In this document: positions 8,875 through 17,367 of the stretch, piece after piece
Numbering within the stretch: the first letter of the stretch is position 1
Layout: each line of letters begins with the position of its first letter
The notes under the pieces: generated by a model
The model's database searches: none
Seen by the model: only the letters and a program-made list of their open reading frames with translations
What the model was told of the DNA's origin: nothing
Position numbers and translations under genes: made by a program
DNA from: Scleromatobacter humisilvae
GTDB lineage: Bacteria > Pseudomonadota > Gammaproteobacteria > Burkholderiales > Burkholderiaceae_C
Assembly: GCF_023231945.1 (NCBI RefSeq)
Contig: NZ_JAJLJH010000003.1
Span: forward strand, 1-64,000
Length of the DNA: 64,000 bases
Direction: 5' to 3'

Positions 8875-10056
8875 TCAGGCAGCGGACGCGAGCTGCCAGG
8901 GCACGACGATGCAGGCGCGCGTGCCGGTGCCGGCGCCGAGTTCCGTCAGCGTCAGGCGCGCCGAGCCGCCGAAGCGGGCCTGCAGGCGTTCGCGCAGGTT
9001 GGCCAGCGCAATGCCGTTGCCGTCGGCGCCGCCGGCGACGCGCCGGCGCGGGCGGCGCGCTGCCGCGGCGAGGCCGGCGCCGTCGTCCTCGATGCAGACC
9101 TGCAGGCAGTCCTCGCCGTCCAGCATGACGCGCGTGGCCTTCACGCGCACGGTGCCACCGTCGACCTGCGGCTCCAGCCCGTGCTTGACCGCGTTCTCGA
9201 TCAGCGGCTGCAGCACCAGCGGCATCAGCGCCGCGCGGCCCAGGGCATCGTCGGCCTCGATCTCGAAGCGCAACCGCTCGCCCATGCGCGTCTGCATCAG
9301 CTGCAGGTAGCGGCGAGCGAGGTCGAGCTCGCCGGCCAGCGTGCTGTCGTCGCGGCGCAGTCCGCCCAGCGACGCGCGCAGGTAGTCGGTCAGCGCCTCC
9401 AGCGTGTGCTTGGCGCGCGGTGCGTCGGCGTCGATCAGGCTGATGACGTTGGCCAGCGTGTTGAACAGGAAGTGCGGCTCCATCTGGCCCTGCAGCAGGC
9501 GCAGCTGGGCCTCGTTGGCGCGCATGTCGGCGCGCGCGCGGCCGACGCGCAGCGAGAAATAAAGGAGGAACATCGCGCTGATCAGCACCGACAGCAGCAG
9601 GCTGGAGGCGAGCTCGCTCGACGTCATGCGGCGCACGAAATCGAGGTTGCCCATCACCAGGGAGACGCCGGTCGGCCAGCCGACGAGGGATCCCACGATC
9701 GGGATCCCCGCAAAGTAGAGCGTGCGCTGCCAGGCGCCGAACGCCTGGATGCGCGCGTGCCCGATCGTCCTGCGGCCCAGCAGGAACATGCCCTGGATGA
9801 TGAAGGCGATCGTCAGCGAGATGACGAAATTGGTGCCGAAGACCACGAGCCATTCGTGCAGGTCGAACCATCGTGCCGCGCTGTGCGCGTTGAGCGCGAA
9901 GCTCAGCACCGTGAAGCCGGTGGCGACGATGGCCGCGTAGATCATCGTCCACAGCACCTGCACCCAGGCCGGGCTGCCGCCGGGCGAGCCGATGCCGGCC
10001 CAGTGGATCCAGCTGGCGCGCAGTGTGGCGGTTCGAAGAGGGCTCGTCGGGATCAT
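8875..10056 (-). CDS. LytS-type membrane sensor histidine kinase
   Basis: 393 residues from the ATG at 10056. Four membrane segments are visible at roughly 34-55, 70-93, 112-134 and 148-169, with no large periplasmic domain, so the signal is probably sensed in or at the membrane. The His-kinase region has the LytS-family H-box QMEPHFLFNTL with H195, then the N-box LIENAVKHG and a glycine-rich ATP lid (DGAGLAAAA, GNGIALANLRERL). It should phosphorylate the LytTR regulator just downstream. A much longer open frame continues upstream across the two genes on the other strand, but homology ends at this start. Confidence 0.9.
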   Translation of the reverse strand: MIPTSPLRTATLRASWIHWAGIGSPGGSPAWVQVLWTMIYAAIVATGFTVLSFALNAHSAARWFDLHEWLVVFGTNFVISLTIAFIIQGMFLLGRRTIGHARIQAFGAWQRTLYFAGIPIVGSLVGWPTGVSLVMGNLDFVRRMTSSELASSLLLSVLISAMFLLYFSLRVGRARADMRANEAQLRLLQGQMEPHFLFNTLANVISLIDADAPRAKHTLEALTDYLRASLGGLRRDDSTLAGELDLARRYLQLMQTRMGERLRFEIEADDALGRAALMPLVLQPLIENAVKHGLEPQVDGGTVRVKATRVMLDGEDCLQVCIEDDGAGLAAAARRPRRRVAGGADGNGIALANLRERLQARFGGSARLTLTELGAGTGTRACIVVPWQLASAA

Positions 10057-10169
10057 GGCGTCCCAGTGTAGGCACTTGCCCGGCCGGCACCCGCGTCCGG
10101 CGACCGATCGACGGTGCAGGCGACGAACGGCAAGGGCGCGGCGCGGGCCGGCCGGCGCAGCCCGGCCCG

Positions 10170-10175
10170 TAGAAT
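10170..10175 (+). promoter_or_regulatory. Candidate -10 element for the phosphomannomutase gene
   Basis: TAGAAT followed by CGCC, 37 bases before the ATG at 10213, in very GC-rich surroundings. No good -35 box is visible at 16-18 bases upstream. The same type of hexamer recurs before several genes here. Confidence 0.35.
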
Positions 10176-10212
10176 CGCCGCCACCGCCCCAGCATCCGAG
10201 AAGAACCCTGCC

Positions 10213-11601
10213 ATGCAAGTCAAAGCATCCGCCTTCAAGGCCTACGACATCCGCGGCATCGTCGACGAGGCGCTCGACGACGCCTTCGCCGAGCACCTGG
10301 GCCGCGCCTTCGGCAGCGAGGCGGTGCGCCTGGGCGAGAAGGCGGTCGCGGTGGGCCGCGACGGCCGCGTCTCGGGTCCGCGCCTGGTCGCCGCGCTCGT
10401 CAAGGGCCTGCGGTCCACCGGCCTCGACGTCGTCGACATCGGCGCCGTCACCACCCCGATGCTCTACTACGTGGCCGCCACGCGCGGCAAGCACGGCTGC
10501 CACTCGGGCATCCAGGTCACCGGCAGCCACAACCCGAAGAACTACAACGGCTTCAAGATGGTGCTGGCCGGCCGCGCGATCTACGGCGAGGACATCCAGA
10601 AGCTGCGCGAGCGCATGCAGAACGAGGACTACGTGATGGGCGAGGGCCGCGTCGCGACGATGGACATCCTCGCCGAGTACACGCACCGCATCACGAGCGA
10701 CTGCAAGCTGTCGCGGCCCATGAAGATCGTCGTCGACTCGGGCAACGGCATCCCGGGCGCGTCGGCGCCGGGCATCCTGCGCGCGCTCGGCTGCGAGGTG
10801 ATCGACCTCTACAGCCGCGTCGACGGCGACTTCCCCAACCACCATCCCGATCCGTCCAAGCCGGAGAACCTGGTCGACCTGATCCGGACAGTGCACGCCA
10901 CCGAGGCCGAGCTGGGCCTGGCCTTCGACGGCGACGGCGACCGCCTGGGCGTCGTCACGCGCGGCGGCAACATCATCTATCCGGATCGCCAGCTGATGCT
11001 GTTCGCGCGCGACATCCTGACCCGCGTGAAGGGCGCGCCCATCATCTACGACGTCAAGTGCTCGCAGCGCCTGCCGATCGCGATCCGCGACGCCGGCGGC
11101 GAGCCGCTGATGTGGAAGACGGGGCACTCGCTGGTCAAGGCCAAGCTGAAGGAGACCGGCGCGCCGATCGCCGGGGAGATGAGCGGCCACATCTTCTTTT
11201 CCGAGCGCTGGTACGGCTTCGACGACGCCACCTACACGGCCGCGCGCCTGCTGGAGATCCTGTCGCGCAGCGCCGACCCGAGCGCGGTGCTCGACGAGCT
11301 GCCCACCAGCTTCTCGACGCCCGAGCTGAACGTCGCTTGTGCCGAAGGCGAGCCGCCGCGGATCATCGAGCGCCTGCTGGCCGAGGCGAAGTTCCCGGGC
11401 GCGGAGATCCTGACCATCGACGGCCTGCGCGCCGAGTACGACGACGGCTTCGGCCTGATCCGCGCGTCCAACACGACGCCGGTGCTGGTGCTGCGCTTCG
11501 AAGGCCACACGCAGGCCGCGCTGGATCGCATCCAGCACGACTTCATGGCGGCGCTGAAGAAGGTCAAGCCCGACGCGCATGTCGGCGCTGCCGCGCACTG
11601 A
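10213..11601 (+). CDS. algC: Phosphomannomutase/phosphoglucomutase
   Basis: 462 residues from ATG at 10213. The enzyme interconverts sugar 6- and 1-phosphates (mannose and glucose), feeding nucleotide sugars for LPS core, O-antigen and exopolysaccharide. The four alpha-D-phosphohexomutase domains are present: KAYDIRG at the start, the phosphoserine loop TGSHNPKN with Ser105, the metal loop DGDGDRLG near 239, the sugar-specificity loop GEMSGHIFF near 325 (GEXSG) and the phosphate-binding loop RASNTTPVLVLRFEG near the end. Length and motifs fit the AlgC/ManB group. waaA follows after seven to 18 bases in the same direction. Confidence 0.95.
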   Translation: MQVKASAFKAYDIRGIVDEALDDAFAEHLGRAFGSEAVRLGEKAVAVGRDGRVSGPRLVAALVKGLRSTGLDVVDIGAVTTPMLYYVAATRGKHGCHSGIQVTGSHNPKNYNGFKMVLAGRAIYGEDIQKLRERMQNEDYVMGEGRVATMDILAEYTHRITSDCKLSRPMKIVVDSGNGIPGASAPGILRALGCEVIDLYSRVDGDFPNHHPDPSKPENLVDLIRTVHATEAELGLAFDGDGDRLGVVTRGGNIIYPDRQLMLFARDILTRVKGAPIIYDVKCSQRLPIAIRDAGGEPLMWKTGHSLVKAKLKETGAPIAGEMSGHIFFSERWYGFDDATYTAARLLEILSRSADPSAVLDELPTSFSTPELNVACAEGEPPRIIERLLAEAKFPGAEILTIDGLRAEYDDGFGLIRASNTTPVLVLRFEGHTQAALDRIQHDFMAALKKVKPDAHVGAAAH

Positions 11602-11619
11602 GCCTGAATGCCGGTGGCG

Positions 11620-12888
11620 ATGACCTTCAAGCAGCGCCTCGCGCTTCGCGCGTACACGTTCGCGCTGCGCCTGCTGCTGCCGGCCATCCTGCTGCGCTAC
11701 TGGCTGCGCGGCCGCAAGGAGCCGGGCTATCGCTTCGCGATGCGCGAGCGCCTGGGCTACGGCGTCGACATCCCCGCCGGGTCGATCTGGGTGCATGCGG
11801 TGTCGCTCGGCGAGACGCGCGCCGCCACCGCGCTGATCGACGCGCTGCGGCTGCGCCGGCCCGAGATGCGGCTGCTGCTCACGCACGGCACCGCCACCGG
11901 CCGCGAGGCGGGCCAGGCCTTGATGCGCAACGGCGATCGCCAGTCCTGGCTGCCGCTGGACACGCCCGGCGCCGTGCGCCGCTTCCTGCAGCGCACGCGT
12001 CCGGCCATCGGCGTGCTGATGGAGACCGAGATCTGGCCGAACCTGCTGCACGGCGCCGAGGATCGCGGCGTGCCGATGGTGCTTGCCAACGCGCGGCTGT
12101 CCGAGCGCAGCGCGCGCCGCGGCGAGCGCTTCGCCGCGCTGATGCGTCCGGCCGCGGCGGTCGTCACCGACGTGCTGGCGCAGACCGAGGACGACGCCGA
12201 GCGCCTGCGCGAGGGCGGGGCGAAGCGCGTCGCGTTGTCGGGCAACCTCAAGTTCGACGTGCGGCCGTCGCCCGCGCTGCTCGCGCGCGGCAAGACGTGG
12301 CACGCGGCGATCGGCCGGCCGGTGGTGCTGGCCGCGATCACGCGCGAGGGCGAGGAGGCCGAGCTGATGCGCGAGTGGGGCCGCGTGCAGGGGCGCAATC
12401 CGTTCCTGATCGTCGTGCCACGGCATCCGCAGCGCTTCGACGAGGTGGAGGCGCTGCTGGTGCAGCACGGCCTGCGCGTGGCGCGCCGCAGCGCGTGGGG
12501 AGAGATGCCGTCGGCCGAGCAGCTGAACGTCGATGCCTGGCTCGGCGACTCGCTCGGCGAGATGCCGCAGTATTACGCGGCGTCCGACGTCGCGCTGCTG
12601 GGCGGCAGCTTCATGGCGCTCGGCGGCCACAACCTGATCGAGGCCGCGGCCTGCGGCTGCCCCATCGTGATGGGCCCGTCCACGTTCAACTTCGCCGAGG
12701 CCGCCAGGCAGGCCGCGCTCGCGGGCGCCGCGTGGCAGGAGCCCGACATGCAGCACGCGCTGCGCCGCGCGCTGCAGGTGGTGGGCTCGGAGTTGCAGCA
12801 CATCGCGAGCTCGCGCGCGCTCGCGTTCGCGGCCACGCACAAGGGCGCGGCGGAGCGGATGGCGGACCGGATCGTGCGGCTGCTGTAG
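11620..12888 (+). CDS. waaA: 3-deoxy-D-manno-octulosonate (Kdo) transferase WaaA
   Basis: 422 residues if read from ATG 11620 (MTFKQRL); an ATG at 11608 adds four residues. WaaA transfers Kdo from CMP-Kdo to lipid A precursor at the cytoplasmic face of the inner membrane. An N-terminal membrane anchor (LLLPAILLRYWL) is followed by the GT-B fold with VHAVSLGET, whose Glu is the catalytic base of the family, METEIWPN, LQGNLKFD-like SGNLKFD, and the C-terminal GGHNLIEAAACGCP. The pairing with phosphomannomutase upstream suggests an LPS-related transcription unit. Confidence 0.95.
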   Translation: MTFKQRLALRAYTFALRLLLPAILLRYWLRGRKEPGYRFAMRERLGYGVDIPAGSIWVHAVSLGETRAATALIDALRLRRPEMRLLLTHGTATGREAGQALMRNGDRQSWLPLDTPGAVRRFLQRTRPAIGVLMETEIWPNLLHGAEDRGVPMVLANARLSERSARRGERFAALMRPAAAVVTDVLAQTEDDAERLREGGAKRVALSGNLKFDVRPSPALLARGKTWHAAIGRPVVLAAITREGEEAELMREWGRVQGRNPFLIVVPRHPQRFDEVEALLVQHGLRVARRSAWGEMPSAEQLNVDAWLGDSLGEMPQYYAASDVALLGGSFMALGGHNLIEAAACGCPIVMGPSTFNFAEAARQAALAGAAWQEPDMQHALRRALQVVGSELQHIASSRALAFAATHKGAAERMADRIVRLL

Positions 12889-12966
12889 CGTCGACGGGTG
12901 TTAGGGATTGGTGCGCACGGTCGCGCCTCCAGAATCCCCACACCACCGGCCTGCCAGGAGCCTGCG

Positions 12967-13470
12967 ATGCCCATCCGTTCCACCGCCCTGGCGCTCGCCG
13001 CCGCCGTGCTCGCGACGTCGACGACCCCGCGCGCCGCCGAGTTGTCGGGCGATTGCAAACCCGTCTTTGCGGCGCTGGAGAAGTCGATCCAGGCCAACCA
13101 CACGACCACCACCAACCGGGGGACGGACGTCCTGCATGGCGTGACCGTGGATGGCGCGGTCTACATCCAGGTGCGCGGCGCCTGGCGCAAGAGCGAGATC
13201 TCGGCCAGGGACAACATCGCCATGTCGCGCGAGAACCTGAAGGATGCCAGCGAGTTCAGCTGCAAGGCGCTGCCCGACTCCGTCGTCGACGGCACGCCCG
13301 CGGCCAACTACGCCACGCACACCGTCAACGACGACGTCGTCATCGACACGCGCATCGCCATCGCCAAGGGCACCGGGCTCGCGCTCAGCGTCGTGACCCG
13401 CCTCCCCGGGGGGGGCGGCGGCGACGTCGTCACGCGCTACGCCTACGGCAACGTCAAGGCGCCGATCTAG
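12967..13470 (+). CDS. Exported protein of unknown function
   Basis: 167 residues from ATG 12967, with AGGAG (12956-12960) as ribosome site. A signal peptide is clear: MPIRSTALALAAAVLATSTTPRAAE with cleavage near RAA. The mature part contains two Cys (SGDCKP and FSCKAL) likely to be bonded in the periplasm, the polar stretch HTTTTNRGT, and a Gly run (PGGGGGD). I do not recognise a functional family. A CAGAAT hexamer at 12930 may be its -10 element. The RidA-like gene follows after two bases, so the two are probably co-transcribed. Confidence 0.65.
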   Translation: MPIRSTALALAAAVLATSTTPRAAELSGDCKPVFAALEKSIQANHTTTTNRGTDVLHGVTVDGAVYIQVRGAWRKSEISARDNIAMSRENLKDASEFSCKALPDSVVDGTPAANYATHTVNDDVVIDTRIAIAKGTGLALSVVTRLPGGGGGDVVTRYAYGNVKAPI

Positions 13471-13472
13471 CC

Positions 13473-13853
13473 ATGCCCCGCCACATCGTGTTCACCGACA
13501 AGGCCGCCAAGCCGCCCGCCGCCTACAGCCAGGCCGTCAGGGCCGCGGGCCTCGTCTTCGTCTCGGGCACCGCGCCGCACGATCCCGCCACGGGCAAGAT
13601 CGTCGGCACGACGGTGCAGGAGCAGACGCGCCAGTGCCTGACCAACATCTCGGCCATCCTCGAGGCCGCCGGCAGCTCGATGGACAGGATCGTCAGCGTC
13701 ACCATCGTGCTCGCCGACGAGGACGACTTCGCCGGCATGAACGAGGAGTACTTGCGCTGGTTCCCGTCCGACCCGCCGGCGCGCCAGGGCGCGAAGCTGC
13801 CGGCGCGGATCCCTGGGCTGAAGGTGTCGATCGCGGCGATCGCCGAGGCCTGA
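13473..13853 (+). CDS. RidA/YjgF-family protein lacking conserved C-terminal glutamates
   Basis: 126 residues with the RidA fold pattern: AAYSQAVRAAGLVFVSGTAPHDP near the N-terminus, QTRQCLTNISAILEAAGSSMDRIVSVTIVLAD in the middle and the PPARQGAKLP turn with the conserved Arg. Canonical RidA hydrolyses reactive imines from PLP enzymes using that Arg and a Glu in the final strand (usually IEIEAIA). Here the last strand is KVSIAAIAEA, with both Glu positions replaced, so it may not be an imine deaminase. It lies two bases after a secreted protein gene and four bases before a kinase-like gene. Confidence 0.85.
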   Translation: MPRHIVFTDKAAKPPAAYSQAVRAAGLVFVSGTAPHDPATGKIVGTTVQEQTRQCLTNISAILEAAGSSMDRIVSVTIVLADEDDFAGMNEEYLRWFPSDPPARQGAKLPARIPGLKVSIAAIAEA

Positions 13854-13857
13854 GCGC

Positions 13858-14430
13858 ATGTCCGACGACGCGACCGTGCGGCCCGGCCGGATCATCCTGC
13901 TGAACGGCGCATCGAGCTCGGGCAAGTCCAGCCTCGCGCTGGCGCTGCAGCGCCAGCTCGACGAGCCGTTCTGGCACTGGTCGATCGACCACCTGCTGGC
14001 CGCGCGCGTGCTGCCGCACGAGCGCATGGCCTCCGGCGACTTCGAGTGGGCCCGCATGCGGCCGGCGTTCTTCGACGGCTTCCACCGCAGCATCCCGGCG
14101 CTGGCGGCCGCGGGCAACGACCTGATCGTCGAGCACATCGTCGAGACCTCCGGGTGGATGCAGCGGCTGGTCAAGCTGCTGGCGCCGTTCGATGTCTTCC
14201 ATGTCGGCGTGCGGTGTCCGGTGGACGAACTGGAGCGGCGCGAACGCGAGCGCGGCGACCGCCGCCTTGGCTCCGCGCGCGAGGACGACGCGACCACGCA
14301 CGCGTTCGGCGCCTACGACTACGAGGTGCGGACGACGGCGCCCGCCGACGCGCTCGCGGCCGACGTGCTGCGCGCCTGGCGCGCGCGATCGCATCCCGGC
14401 TCGTTCGCGCGCATGGCCGCGCGCGCGTGA
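13858..14430 (+). CDS. Chloramphenicol phosphotransferase-like P-loop protein
   Basis: 190 residues. A Walker A loop GASSSGKSS lies at 17-25, followed by HWSIDHLL with the conserved acidic residue and the DLIVEHIVE segment. This arrangement matches the CPT-like family (P-loop kinases named after the Streptomyces chloramphenicol 3-O-phosphotransferase). Most family members are not shown to act on the antibiotic, so resistance is not claimed. It starts four bases after the RidA-like gene and runs convergent with the solute-binding protein gene at 14440. Confidence 0.82.
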   Translation: MSDDATVRPGRIILLNGASSSGKSSLALALQRQLDEPFWHWSIDHLLAARVLPHERMASGDFEWARMRPAFFDGFHRSIPALAAAGNDLIVEHIVETSGWMQRLVKLLAPFDVFHVGVRCPVDELERRERERGDRRLGSAREDDATTHAFGAYDYEVRTTAPADALAADVLRAWRARSHPGSFARMAARA

Positions 14431-14439
14431 CGCGCGGCG

Positions 14440-15252
14440 TCAGGGCGCGACGAGCGCGCCGTCGATGTGGTGGCGCTTCAACGCGTCGGCCACGAAGCCC
14501 GAGGCCTTCATCTCCGCGACGAAGCCGCTGAGCCAGGCCTGCGCCCGCGTCCGGCCCTTGGGAACGCCCATCGCCTGCTCGATGGCCATGAAGCGCCCCG
14601 GCAGCAGCCGCACGCCGCCGACGCGGCGCGCGTCGGCCTCCAGCTGCTGGCGCACCCCGGCGGCGACGTCGAGGTGCTGCGCCAGGAACAGGTCGGTGAC
14701 GGCCGGCGAGGTCGGCGCGCGCACGAGGGTCGCGGCCTTCAGCTCGCGCGCCAGGAACAGGTCGTAGGCGCTGCCGCGGCCGACCGCCACGCGCGTGCCG
14801 GGGCGGTCCACCTCGTCGTTGCGCTGCAGCGGCGAATCGTCGCGCACGAGGTACGCGCCTTCGATGATCACGTAGGGCGGCGTGTAGTCGGTGTCGGCGC
14901 CGCGCACCGGGTCGATCGCGACGAAGGCGAGATCCACCTGCCTGGCCTTGACCGCCTCGACCACCGCGCCGGCCGATTCGAAGGGCCGCAGCTCGAGCCT
15001 CACGCCGAGCCGTCGCGCGGCCTCGCGCGCGAGATCGACCGACACGCCCTGCGGCGCGCCGTCCGCATCGCGGCTGGCCAGGATCGGATTGCCGAGGTTG
15101 ATGGCCGCGCGCAGCGTGCCGGTGGACGCCAGCTCGGCGATCGCGCCGTCGCGCGCATCGGGCGCGGAGGCGGCGCAGCCCGCCAGCGCCAGCGCGCCGC
15201 CCAGCATCAGCAGTCTGCGGCGCGAAGCGGGCAGGGCGGTCGGCGGGCGCAT
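14440..15252 (-). CDS. Amino-acid-type ABC transporter solute-binding lipoprotein
   Basis: 270 residues from the start at 15252. The N-terminus has a twin-arginine-like SRRRLLML and a lipobox LAGC, so it is probably a Tat- or Sec-exported lipoprotein. The rest is the SBP_bac_3 fold typical of polar amino acid binding: GTLRAAINLGNPI, GVSVDLAREAARRLGVRLELRPF, VDLAFVAIDPVR and RVAVGRGSAYDLFLARELKAA. No permease or ATPase gene is adjacent, so it is an orphan that may share a transporter or act in sensing. It faces the CPT-like gene. Confidence 0.85.
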   Translation of the reverse strand: MRPPTALPASRRRLLMLGGALALAGCAASAPDARDGAIAELASTGTLRAAINLGNPILASRDADGAPQGVSVDLAREAARRLGVRLELRPFESAGAVVEAVKARQVDLAFVAIDPVRGADTDYTPPYVIIEGAYLVRDDSPLQRNDEVDRPGTRVAVGRGSAYDLFLARELKAATLVRAPTSPAVTDLFLAQHLDVAAGVRQQLEADARRVGGVRLLPGRFMAIEQAMGVPKGRTRAQAWLSGFVAEMKASGFVADALKRHHIDGALVAP

Positions 15253-15338
15253 GCGTGTTCCTGGTCGGACTCGATCGGGCTGCGATTGTGCGCGACGCCC
15301 GGGCGCGCGACGCCGCCAGGGACAAGCCCGCCGCGCCG

Positions 15339-15344
15339 TAAGAT
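15339..15344 (+). promoter_or_regulatory. Candidate -10 element for the metallo-hydrolase gene
   Basis: TAAGAT followed by CGCG, 31 bases before ATG 15375, in the divergent gap between the solute-binding protein gene and this gene. No convincing -35 box is seen. Confidence 0.3.
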
Positions 15345-15374
15345 CGCGCTTCCGTCGCCGCCATGGAGCCGTCA

Positions 15375-16337
15375 ATGAGCCGCTTGAGCTGGATCGCCGC
15401 CGCGGGCGCGCTGTGCGCCCTGTTCGTCCAACCCGTCCTCGCACAGACCGTCAAGGTGACGCCGCTGGGCGGCATCGACGGCGAGTTCTGCGCGCAGGAT
15501 CGCGCGCTGGTCTTCGAGGATCCGAACGGCACCCGCGTGCTCTACGACCCGGGGCACACGGTGGCCGGCGGCGCCGACCCGCGGCTCGGCAAGATCGACG
15601 TGATCCTGGTCAGCCACATGCACAACGACCACCTCGGCGAGGCCCACATCAAGGCCGCCGGCGCGGGCACGTGCGCGAAGCCGGACATCTCGGTGCCGAC
15701 GCCGCAGTCCAACGTCGTCGACATCGCGCTTGCCAAGAAATCGAAGATCGTGACGGGCAGCGAGATGCCGCCGTTCTTCGCCGCGCGCCTGAAGGCCGGC
15801 GGCGGCGACCCGGCCGACTCGATGCTCGCGCGCTTCGGCGGCAGCGTGACCGTGGGCGGCGTGAAGATCGCGACGGTCGCGGCGCTGCACAGCAACGGCG
15901 TCGACCCGCTGTTCATCGACGGCGACCTCGGCAAGCAGATGAAGGCCGCGGGCCTCACCGGCGACGTCGGGCCGGCGACGGGCTACGTGCTGCGCTTCAG
16001 CAACGGGCTGGTGGCGTACCTGTCCGGCGACACCGGCATCCTCGCCGACCAGCAGCTTGTCATCCGCGACTACTACCACGCCAGCCTCGTCGTGATGAAC
16101 ATGGGCGATGGCTTCACCACCGGCCCGGCCGAGGCGGCCTATGTCGTCAACGACCTCGTCAAGCCGGCATCGGTGATTCCTTCGCATGCGAACGAAATCG
16201 GCACCGTCGACGGCAAGGTTCGCGCGGGCAGCAAGACGGAGGCGTTCGTCAAGGCCGTGAAGGTGCCGGCGCATGTGCCGTTGTCGGGGCACACAATGGA
16301 GTTCGACGGCGCGGGCAGGTGCGTGAAGGGTTGCTGA
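15375..16337 (+). CDS. Exported metallo-beta-lactamase-fold hydrolase (UlaG-like)
   Basis: 320 residues from ATG 15375; another ATG four codons upstream is possible. A signal peptide (LSWIAAAGALCALFVQPVLAQ) points to the periplasm. The metal site is H81-x-H83-x-D85-H86 in VSHMHNDHLGEAH, with later ligands in ALHSNG, LSGDTG and SHANE. The pattern resembles the UlaG/UPF0173-type metal-dependent hydrolases rather than class B beta-lactamases. The substrate cannot be told from sequence. Two Cys near the start (FCAQD) and end (RCVKGC) may form disulfides. Confidence 0.82.
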   Translation: MSRLSWIAAAGALCALFVQPVLAQTVKVTPLGGIDGEFCAQDRALVFEDPNGTRVLYDPGHTVAGGADPRLGKIDVILVSHMHNDHLGEAHIKAAGAGTCAKPDISVPTPQSNVVDIALAKKSKIVTGSEMPPFFAARLKAGGGDPADSMLARFGGSVTVGGVKIATVAALHSNGVDPLFIDGDLGKQMKAAGLTGDVGPATGYVLRFSNGLVAYLSGDTGILADQQLVIRDYYHASLVVMNMGDGFTTGPAEAAYVVNDLVKPASVIPSHANEIGTVDGKVRAGSKTEAFVKAVKVPAHVPLSGHTMEFDGAGRCVKGC

Positions 16338-16344
16338 GCGCCCC

Positions 16345-16425
16345 GTCCGGCGCGGACAGCAAGACGGGCGCCGTCCTGCCGGAGGGCGCCCGCTTCGGGG
16401 AGCGAACGGCCGCGCGACGCGGCCG
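16345..16425. terminator. Cluster of three hairpins between convergent genes
   Basis: Three perfect stems lie between the hydrolase and PEP-CTERM stops: gtccg/cggac (16345-16357), gggcgcc/ggcgccc (16366-16391) and cggccgcg/cgcggccg (16407-16425). No T run follows on either strand. They probably mark the ends of both convergent transcripts. Confidence 0.45.
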
Positions 16426-16430
16426 CCCGA

Positions 16431-17003
16431 TCAAGCTTGCTTCTTGCGACGGGCCAGGAAGCCGATCGCGCCCAGGCCGGCGAGCATCATCGAGAGGCTG
16501 CCGGCTTCCGGCACGGCACTGGCGGTGACGACGACGACGTTGTCGATGCTGGTGTTGCCGACCGTCGACGGCGACGTGAACTCGAAGCTCGAAATGCCCG
16601 TCGAGGAATTCACGGTGAAGTGCTCATACACGCCAGGGTTGCTGAAGGCGCCGTTGGTCGCGGTCAGGGTCTGCGTCGAGATCAGGCCGCCGGTGGCGTT
16701 GAAGAACTCGATCGAGCTGGTGCCCGTGTAGGCCGCGACGTCGAAGCTCAGCGACGTGATCGTTGCGCCGAAGCTGGACGTGAAGTCGATCTTCGATTCA
16801 CCGACCCACAGACCGTCCGGGTTGTTGCCGCGGCCCTGTCCGATGCCGTAATAGTTGGTCAGGTTGGAGTCGGCCCCGAGCCAGCCCGATTCCCAGCCCG
16901 GCACGGACGAGAAATTCTCGGTGTAGGTGGCGGCCTGGGCGCCGGTGGCACCGAGCAGGGCGACGGCGGTGGCGAGGATGGCTTTCGTGAACGTCTTGGT
17001 CAT
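16431..17003 (-). CDS. PEP-CTERM-sorted exported protein
   Basis: 190 residues. A Sec signal peptide (AILATAVALLGATGAQAA) is followed by a beta-rich body with many Ser, Thr and Gly, and a C-terminal sorting signal VPEAGSLSMMLAGLGAIGFLARRKK: the PEP-like motif (here VPEA), a hydrophobic helix and a basic tail. Exosortase/archaeosortase EpsH-type enzymes process such tails in exopolysaccharide-forming Gram-negative bacteria. The body resembles single-domain lectin-like PEP-CTERM proteins (NFSSVPGW...GWLGADSN). No exosortase or EPS genes are in the window, so the machinery must lie elsewhere. Confidence 0.85.
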   Translation of the reverse strand: MTKTFTKAILATAVALLGATGAQAATYTENFSSVPGWESGWLGADSNLTNYYGIGQGRGNNPDGLWVGESKIDFTSSFGATITSLSFDVAAYTGTSSIEFFNATGGLISTQTLTATNGAFSNPGVYEHFTVNSSTGISSFEFTSPSTVGNTSIDNVVVVTASAVPEAGSLSMMLAGLGAIGFLARRKKQA

Positions 17004-17367
17004 TTTCTTGCGTTGTCGGAAGTTGATATCGGGAAATCCACCCTGCCGGCGAAGAGACGACACCGCCCCGTGCCCGCGATGAAGCGGGCAAGGCGTGGAG
17101 TCGAAGTCTCGTCGCCCACGCCTCGACACGATCGACGGTTGCCGCTGGCGGCGCGCTCGTTCCGGACATTCTTGCGGGGACGGGACGAAGGTTATGCGGT
17201 CCCGTCGCGCTTGCGTGCATCGCGCGCGCCGCAAGCATTCGCGAGGTGTGCAAATAGTTACGAATTCGGGCTTTATCGATTCGCGGTTCTGCCGAAATCC
17301 CTCGGGCAGAGGCGCAATCGGGTCGCCTCTGGTCTGGCGGGGCCGTGCGGCCGATGCTCGCGCGTCG
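17004..17367. other. 364-base gap upstream of the PEP-CTERM gene
   Basis: No gene is seen. It holds a perfect hairpin tgcccgc-gatgaa-gcgggca (17071-17090) in the presumed 5' region of the PEP-CTERM message, and an AT-richer patch around 17250-17290 that could carry its promoter. I looked for a sigma-54 pattern (TGGCAC-N5-TTGC) and found none convincing. Confidence 0.4.

Noticed and set aside
8875-12840. 1321-codon minus-strand frame running from the LytS-type kinase back across the phosphomannomutase and waaA genes
   Set aside because: Only the last 393 codons encode the kinase. The upstream part is antisense to well-recognised genes and has shadow-type composition, so the start was placed at 10056.
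11058-13853. 931-codon plus-strand frame that ends as the RidA-like protein
   Set aside because: The upstream part is an out-of-frame reading of algC, waaA and the next gene; only the segment from 13473 is a real protein.
17004-17367. Sigma-54 promoter for the PEP-CTERM gene
   Set aside because: No TGGCAC-N5-TTGC match found in either orientation in this gap.
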